Under the pieces are notes generated by a model. The model did not search any database. It saw only the letters and a list, made by a program, of their open reading frames with translations, and had not been told where the DNA came from. The position numbers were made by a program, and so were the translations under genes. Shown piece after piece: positions 54,904 to 64,000 of a DNA stretch of 64,000 nucleotides. Within the stretch, counting starts at the first letter, position 1. Every line of letters begins with the position of its first letter. Source of the stretch: Rhodeus uyekii (Eukaryota > Chordata > Actinopteri > Cypriniformes > Acheilognathidae); contig JAWRVZ010000103.1 in assembly GCA_037043235.1 (NCBI GenBank), positions 435,501 to 499,500 on the forward strand, in the 5' to 3' direction.

Positions 54904-55372
54904 TATATACAAATTAAAATATACAAAATGGATGCCATGATGCAAATGCAGAGACTAAATTCACTGCTGGACCAAATAAAAAAATAAGTAAAAAAATAAA
55001 TAAAATCGGTGAATAAAATGTATTAGTTTTTCTCAAATTATACTCAGTAAAATTTCAGTTGCAATAATCAATGCTTAATTGTCTTTTTAAAATAAGCATT
55101 TTATTTTATTCATGCATCATATAAGCATCAAACAAATAAAATAATAATAATAAAATTATTATTTAAATAATGCCATCATAAATCTATGTCAATAATACTT
55201 CAATGTCAAGCCAAAATAATATTTTAACAAAATAGTTTCATTTATTTTTCTGTGTGGAATGTCATTTTCTTTTAGACAAACTAAACAAAACTGGAAACTG
55301 AAAAAAATGCACTTTAAATAAATTACATGGTTGTATACTTTTTCATCATAATAATGTTCTTTTTTCTTGCAG

Positions 55373-55539
55373 AGGTCGTTCAGCTCAGTCTAGCTGATGA
55401 TAAACGTGTGAGCGTTACAACAATGACCGTTGGCCTGAGTGCTGTGCTGTCCTGTGCCATTCAGGGCACCCTGAGGCCACCCATCATCTGGAAGAGAAAT
55501 GGCATTATCCTCAACTTCCTGGATCTAGAGGATATCAAT
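55373..55539 (+). CDS. fstl4: fstl4 exon: first half of Ig-like domain 1
   Basis: Acceptor ttttttcttgcag, donor AAT|gtgagt; enters in phase 1 and leaves in phase 0. It encodes VVQLSLADDKRVSVTT, then the first half of an I-set Ig domain: the B-strand Cys in LSCAIQG and the core Trp in PPIIWKRNG, ending NFLDLEDIN. RVSVTT.TVGLS and NFLDLEDIN favour FSTL4 over FSTL5 (from memory). It is separated from the EF-hand exon by a 24,548-bp intron filled with transposon remnants and an rDNA fragment. The frame is intact and all expected structural residues are present. Confidence 0.94.
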
Positions 55540-56089
55540 GTGAGTACTTTGAAATCAAAATATTGAACACAGTTGCTGGCTGTCCATTTCCACAACTAGT
55601 CCTTCAGTGGTTATACAGAAATGTAGTATAACAGGGCATTGCATCACATTTTTATGTAGCGAGAATGAATGCAATTACTAAAGCAAGAAACCCAATTAAC
55701 ACAATTCAACCTGTCTCCTTTCACTGAAGCCACAGCTGCGCCACATACATCATCTCTAGCAGAAACATCAATATTATCCTAATAAAATGGCAAAAATACA
55801 ATCCACCGGGGGTTTTTCATGCATTTTTGTTGTACCTTTTGAGTTCTCAGATCACGGAAACCCCTGGAATTAGGTTTTTCCCGCGGTTTTGAACATTTAA
55901 TTGCTAGTCTATTGTTTTTTTGTTTTTTCTTTACAAAAACAAAATCGCAACGTTAAACGTTAATGTGTTTAGCATGTTTGAAAAAAAAATTTTTTGATTA
56001 TTGATTGATTTGATTGATAGTTTGATTATTATATTGATAATTCAAGTCTAATATTAATTCTAATTAGGTCCGATTGGAGTTCATGATCT
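55540..56089. other. fstl4 intron sequence
   Basis: Donor at 55540; no recognised element in this part. Confidence 0.6.
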
Positions 56090-56515
56090 TCACAGGGGAG
56101 GGTTTAGTAGAGTCACGATCTCCGCAGACACTTCAGGGCAGTGCTGTGCTTGTGTCCAGATGCAGGTCCTTCATCTGATCTGGATACGGCCCGAATCCGG
56201 CTGACCATGGTAACCTCGGAATAAACAGAGACCAATATCAGCGTAGATGCCATTCTTCTTCTGATGTATCGAGTACATCAGATGTTATGGGAATGTTCCC
56301 GGTTCCGGCTGACCTAAATTATGCAGCCTAACAATCATTTTACATGATTAGGATTAAAAATGTATGTATAATGTGTTATGTGTATGCCAGGTTCAAAAGA
56401 TGTGTTTTTAGTCTAGATTTAAACTGACAGTGTGTCTGCTTCCCGAACTGTATTAGGAAGACTGTTCCAGAGTTTAGGAGCTAAATAGGAAAAAGATCGA
56501 CCGCCAGCTATCAGT
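56090..56515 (-). mobile_element. L2-type LINE 3' end
   Basis: Read on the minus strand, 56515-56400 resembles the C-terminal end of L2 ORF2 (conserved words ctaaactctggaacag and aaacacatcttttgaacctg), followed by a 3' UTR typical of a very common teleost L2 (atgttcccggttccggctga and gcgtagatgccattcttctt on the plus strand). Stops are present. Confidence 0.7.
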
Positions 56516-57089
56516 TATCAGTGGGAATTTTACCTTTAAAATCAGTAATGGCATACATTGTAATGTAGTCAGTTCTGTTTTTAGCCGGAACATATAGAAT
56601 AGTGTTCGGTGACTCTGCATTAAGCTCGAGAAGACAGTATCCAGGAACTCTGGGAGTCTGGTAGGGAAACAAATTTTTCGTAGTCTTGAATTGTATTCTG
56701 TATGTGGCAAAGAATGTTGTTGGAGTAGGTGGTAGCATGCACAAAAGTGTCCTTTTGCTGGGCTTCTCCATACGGTCGGAGCACCTGCGATGAGTACAGT
56801 GGTTTCGTAGATTTGACCAAATTTCTCTCATTCAATGGTGTAAAAAAAAAAAAAACTCTTTTGCTCTTGCCAGACAGAATTGTACATCTAATGTTTTGTT
56901 CTGTGATTTTCAAAAAGAAAATCTGAATACTTAAAAATCTGATTAGATGTGTGACGTAAGAAACAAAACCCAAAATCATCCAGACGTGCATTGAGTCCTC
57001 GTCATACTCGTCATGATGTTACAGTATGTGGTGAAACAGCTCCTTTAGGGTAATTCCCTTCTCAAAGACTGTACTTACCAATCTTGAGG

Positions 57090-57765
57090 TGTATTACCAC
57101 GGCGTTGGTGCCACACGAGGAAGACGCTGCTGCCAAATATTGTCCAGTAGTTTCCTTGGAGATCTGTAGAGAAATGCAGGTAGGCCTTTTAGGTGGTCAA
57201 AAAACGTTCTTGCATTCTTAACCTTTGGAACCCCTTGAGTTAGACAATGTGCATAGCAGTGTTTGAATAAGGCCATAGGGGCCCACTCCTTAACTTTAAC
57301 CTGCACCCCATTTAGTCCAGATGACATGACCAGTGTGCCATCAAAACACTGTGCCTCAACTCTATGCAGTAGCAATGCAGCAGCTTAAATCAGGTAGATT
57401 TTTTTTATTTTGCCTGACGTCTCACAAAATGCTTTGTTAGTTGACAGGTGGTAGTGTATGTCTGTGTGGTTTTCAGCAAGAAAAGAAACAAGTTCCAAAT
57501 AGTTTCCTCTATTTGTGTATCTAGTTTCCCTGCTCACTTGTTCATTGAACTGTAGATCCACTCAGGTTTCCCCAAAAGTTTTCAAAAGCACCGCTGCTTG
57601 TGTCTCACTGCTGCCTCGCTTAGATAACTCCAGATTGCAAACCCAGAGTGGTTCCAAACACCAAACTGATCAACTGAAAATAACAGGCATTCCCAATTTG
57701 CAGTACTCCTCAGAGGCTGTGAGCCAAGTGTACCGCTCAAAGTTAGTGAATTGAAAAGGGCGAAT
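57090..57765 (-). mobile_element. hAT-type transposase remnant
   Basis: The minus strand encodes AQCFDGTLVMSSGLNGVQVK followed by FKHCYAHCLTQGV and KNARTFFDHLKGL (57130-57350), matching the conserved CYDGA..MSG...HCxAHxLNL block of hAT/ZMYM1-like transposase proteins. Upstream, in other frames, ETRYTNRGNYLELVSFLAEN (~57470-57530) fits the preceding region. Frameshifts and stops show it is dead. Confidence 0.8.
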
Positions 57766-59000
57766 AAACCCTTTCCCTGGCTGGGACAGGCTTGCTAGCC
57801 TTGGGGATGGCCGACCTTTTTTTAAGATGAAAAGTATTGAAAAGTCCCTTTTGAAAATGGCTTTGTAAGTATACCTGTAACCAAATTAATTTCTTCTCTT
57901 TTGTCAGCCATTGTGGATTAAAAAAACATTAAATACACAGTAATGTATTTTAGCTTGTGCAATTTATTACAGATGAGGTTCGCTAGCTCTGACTACTAAT
58001 AGTAGTATGCTCTCTAATCATCCAGTTACTACTGGAAGCAGCACAGCCAAGAGAAAAGCTATAATACAAAGAGAATAGACTATTAGGAATAATTTTATAC
58101 AAACAAATATATATTGTTTAAAAACCCAAAAAAAATTATTAAAATTGTGTTTTGTGTTTGTGTTTGTGATTGTGTTTAGGCCAGCAGAGAAGTTCTTGCC
58201 AGCCCTGATTGAACATCACCATTAAAAAAACGCAGTTCATTAAGAACTTTTCTGTGACAATGTGCCCCAATAGTGTCACAGTTGGAACATTTATTGTATT
58301 ATAGGCTATTTGAACCATTATTAAGAAGATAAAATCTATAGAAGGTAAACATTGTTTTGGCCTTTAATTAAATAATTTGAATTAATTATTGGTATAAAAT
58401 AACAACGTTTAAAAGTTGACTACGTCTACATGTGCACTAGTAATGTGATTATTTACAACAGATAAAGACTTAATTACAGTAAGATGACTGCACTACATTA
58501 GCAAGCATCTTCACTTCCGTTGCACTCCATGCAATTTTTATCATTCTGATTATTTGCCAGGAATTGTGGTTATTTTTACTGCCATTTTTCTCATATACCC
58601 TAATTCGAAATTATGATTGATGAACTCACATACAGTTGGTGAGTTACTGGTCAAGTTCTTCTAGCACACAAGTTTTTGTTCTCTGGTATCTGGCCTATAA
58701 ATTTATATGACCTATAAATTTCTACATTTCGTTTTCACAGTTTTAAACCGTAAATATACTATATTATATTCATATTATGCATATAACGTTCTCAACATTA
58801 ACTAATTTCTGTGAACATTAATGTCAATATTGATTTCTTCAGCACCCCAAAAATGCACATATATTCAGAGTGGAATATATGCCATTAAAGTGTTTGCATG
58901 CGATTTAATATTATTAAAATAATTTAGATTTTTTTCTGTTTATTTGAGGTTAAGATTCATCAGAATATTAGGTAAAGGATAAGGAAAGAACTCAAAATGC
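57766..59000. other. intronic sequence, nothing recognised
   Basis: AT-rich; no coding signal. Confidence 0.5.
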
Positions 59001-59009
59001 ATAAATAAT

Positions 59010-59625
59010 TAGTAAATAATAAAATAAAACAAAAAATTCCCAGTGGGGAAAATGACTGGGCAAGGCAGGAACAGCCCAAGCAAAACACGACTGGAAGATT
59101 TGACAATGAACTTATGGACTGAAAACACAAGGAGAAAAGGAAGAAAAGAAAGCATGACATGAGGGGCAAATAAACCAATAATCTGATAACAAGGGGCACG
59201 AGTTAAAACAATAGTCAGGAGAGCACATGGCACAAAGAAACAAACATGACATTGCTCACAACACACATCCAATGAGAGCTTACAGACTGTGTGTCCATAC
59301 AAAACAACATTATGAACCACGCGGCCGAGAACAACACAAGCTGCTTGCTACACAGCACGAGCAAAAATATATCGGGGCTGAAATAAACACGAATCACATA
59401 ATACACAGAACACAACAACCCACATGGATACAAGAGCATACGGGCCGAGCAAACCGCACTCTCACACAATGAGACCAGTTTGCACGTGAATGTGAATGCT
59501 CGCCCTGTGCGCTCACATCAGAAGACACACAGAGCATTAAACACACATTGTCCAAATCTCGACACAGAACAGAAACCAAACTAGACCGTAGTGCCGGGAT
59601 CCAAACAACTCATACATACATCAAC
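59010..59625 (-). repeat. unassigned repeat-like block (LTR-like composition)
   Basis: Less AT-rich and strand-asymmetric (A-rich on plus, T/G-rich on minus), containing tttggatcccggcactacgg on the minus strand as often seen at the end of fish LTRs. Overlapping frames exist on both strands but none resembles a protein. No ends defined. Confidence 0.3.
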
Positions 59626-60899
59626 CCTTTATAATGTCTTATGGTTGATGCAGATCTCATAAAGTTGGCTGACAATAGATTTTTAAACTTTTGCCCACCT
59701 GTAGCTTTTTTTGCAACAGCATAAGTTGGTTATATGAATCCTACATGCAGTGGTGAATATTGCGCATGAAATGGTATTGAGAACACCTTCTCAAGGTTAG
59801 AATCCATGCTGAGTTTCTTTCCTGATGTGAAATGATTTCATCCGCCTGTTAATTGGGCAGCTGCTGCTTATCTGATAATCATCCAGAACACGAGGCTCAG
59901 TCGGGGTCCAGTTGCATTGATTTTCACCAATTAATCAGTATGTTACAGAATAGAAGCTCATGCCAAAACAAATTACAAATGTTAATGTTCATTATCAGGA
60001 CACATGCTCTGTATTCTGAGGCACACTTTCCATTTGCAATTACTAAACATATTTGTTTCCTCCACTTCATATTATCATGATGTAATTGGAAATAACTTCT
60101 CAGGAGTTGGGCCAGGAGCCGTGCTGATTTCAAAGGACTGTGAATCATGTGCAGGTTTTGAGAAGCAGACATGCTCGGGGTGGGAATGGGTAGTGCTTAA
60201 TGAGGTGTGTCCCGCTTGTGTTTAGCTCACCTGCGTTCCTGACAGCATGGGGTTGTGTTTCTGCGCTCGCTCATTATAATACTCTAATTGCATGTTAATG
60301 AAGTGTTTGCTGAATGCTGCAACACTGACCCAGTCAACGACAATGCACAGGTCAACGAGAACGAGCACCGGTGAAGAGAGCTGAATGAATCCGCTATTCG
60401 GCTTCATAAGCAGCTGGAATGAGCATCGGGACTCTACAGAAGACGATTGTGTTCTTTCTGTTAAATCTGGAAATAAATGCATGATTGTGTCTTGCAACAG
60501 GAAACTCAGATGTTGAAGCATCAGCATGTGTAATTGTATTTTGATTGTGCGGTCTTTGTCACTGATTGGGTCTGATTCCTCGGGTTGCTTCCCAGGGGAA
60601 AAGATGAGTTTATTCTACATGATTTCTCACTGTTGAGTGATCTTTCAAAATGAGGCATATGGTGCCCGTTTATAGCTGTATAGTAACTAGAGTTTTAGGG
60701 TGTACGCAGTATTGTTCACAGGTGCTTTCAGCATTTGTTGGTTTATGTTGCACAGGCCAGTATAGCGCTTTAAGCATTGATTTCAGTTTCAGTAATTTTG
60801 TCGGATAAATACCATAACCAAGTTTAGTGTTTTGTCCCTCATATTTAAAATATTTCCCTCATATTTTGATGGGTTAATCAAACCTGCAGGGTCATCAAA
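59626..60899. other. intronic sequence, nothing recognised
   Basis: No coding or repeat signal recognised. Confidence 0.5.
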
Positions 60900-61020
60900 A
60901 ACAAATATCCCTTCCAGACATCACTTTCGGCCAATTTGAAGGAGCTGGTGTGCATGAAGAAAAGCAGCGGAACCCAGGACTGAACCCGGTGGTACACCGC
61001 TGGTTACAGAACAGGGTGAG
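60900..61020 (-). mobile_element. short LINE RT fragment
   Basis: The minus strand encodes SVTSGVPPGSVLGS, the conserved LINE reverse-transcriptase motif (usually GVPQGSVLGP). Flanking sequence is too eroded to assign a family. Confidence 0.45.
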
Positions 61021-62813
61021 GAGAGTGCCACTTATGAGCTGTTATGTGGATAGGGTATAAAGCAGGGAGATTTATTTCTGGTTATGGTATGTCATGGGGA
61101 TGTAGTGAGAATCTAGCGCTCTGTGAAAGAGCTTTAACTTTTATTTTTTACAAATATTTATTCACAGTAATATTAATTTATTGTCAGGGATATGTTTTTT
61201 GTGTTTGTATTTTCGTACCATGGAGAGTGACTAATGCAGTCCTCTCTGTGACTGATGGCTGAATGTGACTCATCTGCCAGCAGTTTTTAAACCCAGTTTT
61301 TTTTTAGATATTCATCACCAAATCTTTCAGTCTGCTTATGTGGTACTACATTAACGCCTCTGAGTATCTTTAGACAGTATCTTTCTCAGTATCTTTAGAC
61401 TTTCAGAGAGGTTTTGCTTATATGGCTGAGCGAAAAATACATATTTGGATTTTTATGAATGTCTTATAAAACTTTATGTAGCCTGAACAAGTGTCCTGAT
61501 ATTAATCTAAAATCTTAATGTTTTAATTTCACATTTTTAACCACAGGTTTCTGAAATGTAAAAAATATATCTGAAGCAGTAAACATGATTTTAGGTGCTG
61601 CTATAGGATGTTAAACTCAGCACAGGAAGACTCTTACAACACAACAGTGACCCAGGAGTAAATTATCTACTGAGGGTTCAAACAGAAGAAGCTCTAAATT
61701 TTAGAAAGGCCAAGCTAGTGTCCTGACCTCAATCCAGCTGCAGTCTGTTGCATGACCTGAAGCGAAGAGAAGCGTGCAAATGCACCTCGTGGCTCCAAAA
61801 GCTTTTAGTGGAGGAAATTGCCAATAAAACACTTGTATAAAGTTTTATTAGTTTAAACCGAATGAAACAGCTCCTTCAGTTCACATATTTATCTCTTTAG
61901 AAATAAATTGGCACAGTTGTGGAATGAAAACTCATCTCTTATCCTAAATATAACGGCAGCTAAATTTCCCATGTGTTTTTCGATCATTTTAATTAGGGGT
62001 TTATTAAATCTGTAGTGTTGGTGCTGTTCTTTCGTGTAAACCTTATCACAACACATTATCTGACAATTGATTTTCAAATTTGAATGACAAACTCTTAATT
62101 ACATTTCATCAGAAAGTGGCAGCCAATACAGCTCCAGTGATGAAAACCGCTATGAATCCTCCTTATGCAGCATAATATCGGCCTTACGGCAGAGGTGAAG
62201 TGTTATCAGTCACATAATCTTTATTTAATAAAAAAAAGTAATTAGTTTTTGTCTTTGGGTTTTCACAGCATCCATGACCTTGGAAGAGAGTCACTTCTGC
62301 CCTCTTCATCCAAAAACTTCAGCACTTGGAGGCAAAGTTGTGTTTTTCCAAGAGCTGATCATCCATCTCGTTGGATTAGTGATGACCTCCTAAACAAACA
62401 AAACGCTGTTTTGTTCCCTGTACGGCAGCCGAGCCCATTTCAGTACACGCCCTATAAAGCTGCAGGTGTGTTAGGGTTTAAGAGCGAGCTTCGTGTCCTT
62501 AAATCATTTACCCTCGGCAAACTCATATAACTACAAAACAGTTTAATGTTTTAATCCCCCTTGAGTCGGCCCAAAACCCCAGAAGAGGGGATGCATCCTC
62601 ACAAAATTACAACCGGCTTCATTAATCACGCTAATGCTGGCTATATTTTTAACCCTTACCATTTATCAGCGTGAGAGAGCATGACAAGGAGGAACAAACC
62701 CCTATTCCCACTCGCTCATGGGACACCGCTGATGCATAGTCTATTCATTCCATGGTTTCCTGCTGTTTCATTCTCCATCCCTTTCTTCCCGTTTTTTCTT
62801 CCCGTTCCATTAG
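61021..62813. other. fstl4 intron sequence before the last exon
   Basis: Nothing recognised other than the acceptor at 62812-62813. Confidence 0.6.
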
Positions 62814-62934
62814 GACTTTGGCGATGACGGCTCGCTCTACATTACTAAGGTGACTACAATTCACATGGGGAACTACAGCTGTCATGCATATGGCTATGAG
62901 GAGCTGTCCCAAACCCACGTGCTCCAGGTGAATG
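62814..62934 (+). CDS. fstl4: fstl4 exon: second half of Ig-like domain 1
   Basis: Acceptor cgttccattag, donor AATG|gttagt; enters in phase 0 and leaves in phase 1, 40 codons plus one base. It encodes DFGDDGSLYITKVTTIHMGN followed by YSCHAYGYEELSQTHVLQVN. The motif GNYSC supplies the F-strand Cys that pairs with the Cys of the previous exon, closing the Ig fold. IHMGNY and THVLQVN match FSTL4 rather than FSTL5 as I remember them. The preceding intron is 7,274 bp. Later exons (second Ig domain and the C-terminal region) are beyond the window. Confidence 0.94.
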
Positions 62935-63705
62935 GTTAGTAGTAGAATCTTTCATATCTCATCTTTACTTTTCATGAACTCTGTTGTAATGTTTGCAAAG
63001 GTTGTGAAATGGATGACTAAAGTTGTGTACCTTTGTAATGGTGTCCAAGTCATTATAATAAATTACTTTAGTAATTATGAAAGCAATATAAGTGTGGCAG
63101 TAATGCATTGCATTAAGGCCTGACCCACATATATCCAGATACATTTGAAAACACATCTTTATCTCGGTTTCATTACATTTATATTTCGTTAGAAGAAACT
63201 CTAGGACCTAAAATAAGTTTTTCAGACAAAGGAGATTGAAGGAGGAGTGTTGAGAAACACAGAGGACTGCAGAAGTAAAATGTTATGGTAGTAGAGAAAC
63301 CATGTACAGTAGTGGTCAGAAGTCTGGCCAAGGAATATTGATATATTCATCCTCTATTGAAATATTTGTAAAAGTAAGCATATTTTATAGGTGTGCTTAT
63401 AGTTGAGTCAATTGTTTTATTTGTGATAATAACGCAATGAAATGCCAAAATGTGCTGACATAATTTTTGGCTAGGCTGTCATACAAAGACATTATGTTCA
63501 CATAACCGTAGTCAATGTATTATGAGCTTTCTTGTGAGGTTTATTTTTATATGCATTTTTATTTTGCACAGTAAAATAAAACATGTAGTTGTCTTTTTTG
63601 TTAGATTAATACCATAACCCATGTAAGGCTTTCTCAGGAAATAAACAAAATAAAGCATTAGACATAATATATGATAAATGTATATAATACATATTATACT
63701 TTCCA
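62935..63705. other. fstl4 intron sequence after the last exon in view
   Basis: Donor gttagt at 62935; no further exon seen to the window end. Confidence 0.6.
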
Positions 63706-63862
63706 GTAGCTCAAACCGTAGGGCATAGCGCATGCAACACCAATGTCAGGGGTTTGATTCCAAGGGAAAGCAAGAACTGGTTAGAATGGTAATGTCTTCC
63801 TTTAATGCAATGTAAGTCACTTTGGATAAAAGCGTCTGTCGAATGCATAAATGTAAATATAA
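63706..63862 (+). mobile_element. tRNA-derived SINE with L2-type tail
   Basis: Starts gtagctcaaaccgtagggc (A-box-like), has ggtttgattcc (B box, one change), and ends with gtaagtcactttggataaaa, gcgtctgtcg and aatgtaaatataa. The tail resembles the GGATA-loop stem of UnaL2-type LINEs, by which such SINEs are mobilised. Several mutations show it is old. Confidence 0.8.
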
Positions 63863-64000
63863 GTTAAATGCGTAAATTGTATTATTATGCATATTACACA
63901 ACTCCATATATATATATATATAATATGCTACTAAAAAAGCAATTTGGATGCTGCAATCTGGCAATGTGTTACTGAAGGAAATAGTTTTCATCATTGAGTT

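Noticed and set aside
62249..62530. 93-codon plus-strand frame just upstream of an fstl4 exon
   Set aside because: Not in the FSTL4 protein, no good splice pair; the true exon begins at 62814.
63706..63780. Possible tRNA gene
   Set aside because: A and B boxes are imperfect, no cloverleaf could be drawn, and the tail is that of a SINE.

Overview
This is a vertebrate nuclear window, almost certainly from a cypriniform (zebrafish/carp-like) fish. It is AT-rich and intron-dominated, with very long (GT)n arrays and teleost-type transposons: DIRS-like tyrosine-recombinase retroelements, Tc1-like and hAT-like DNA elements, L2-type LINEs, a 5S-rRNA-derived SINE of the SINE3 type and a tRNA-derived SINE. 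There is no bacterial-style gene content, operon or CRISPR array.

One host gene is supported. Four plus-strand exons of fstl4 (follistatin-like 4) lie at 29133-29314, 30704-30824, 55373-55539 and 62814-62934. They carry the EF-hand pair and the first Ig-like domain. All splice sites are canonical and the phases join without a break (1-0-1-0-1), giving 197 codons in total. The 5' exons (signal peptide, Kazal domain) and the 3' exons lie outside the window. The first 29 kb is therefore part of one very large intron, and the next introns are 1.4, 24.5 and 7.3 kb.

Layout: 1-721 broken Tc1-like element; 846-1652 large inverted repeat; 1741-2215 99-bp minisatellite; 3.1-4.4 kb AT and GT repeats and a 111-bp minisatellite; 6.66-7.41 kb LINE-tail and LTR-like sequence with a 252-bp tandem duplication; 7349-11797 a DIRS-like element with near-identical terminal inverted repeats but broken genes; 14.1-15.2 kb a (GT)n array and a degenerate tandem repeat; 20.87-21.10 kb an unexplained exon-like block; 22.45-24.66 kb pogo-like and Tc1-like elements; 26.6-27.9 kb L2 LINE; 29.1-30.8 kb fstl4 exons; 32-33.7 kb an old DIRS copy split by a SINE3; 41.5-42.9 kb a full-length but dead Tc1-like element; 44.2-45.5 kb scrambled DIRS pieces; 45.6-46.1 kb L2 LINE; 46.2-46.5 kb LTR-like sequence; 50.34-50.91 kb a fragment of the rDNA unit (28S 3' end plus downstream spacer) inside a periodic AT-rich repeat; 55.4 kb fstl4 exon; 56.1-57.8 kb L2 and hAT remnants; 62.8 kb fstl4 exon; 63.7 kb tRNA-SINE.

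I found no convincing new molecular system. The points most worth a second look are the DIRS copy (young-looking ends around dead genes), the intronic rDNA fragment, the inverted repeat, the phase-preserving 99-bp minisatellite, and the exon-like block at 20.87-21.10 kb.
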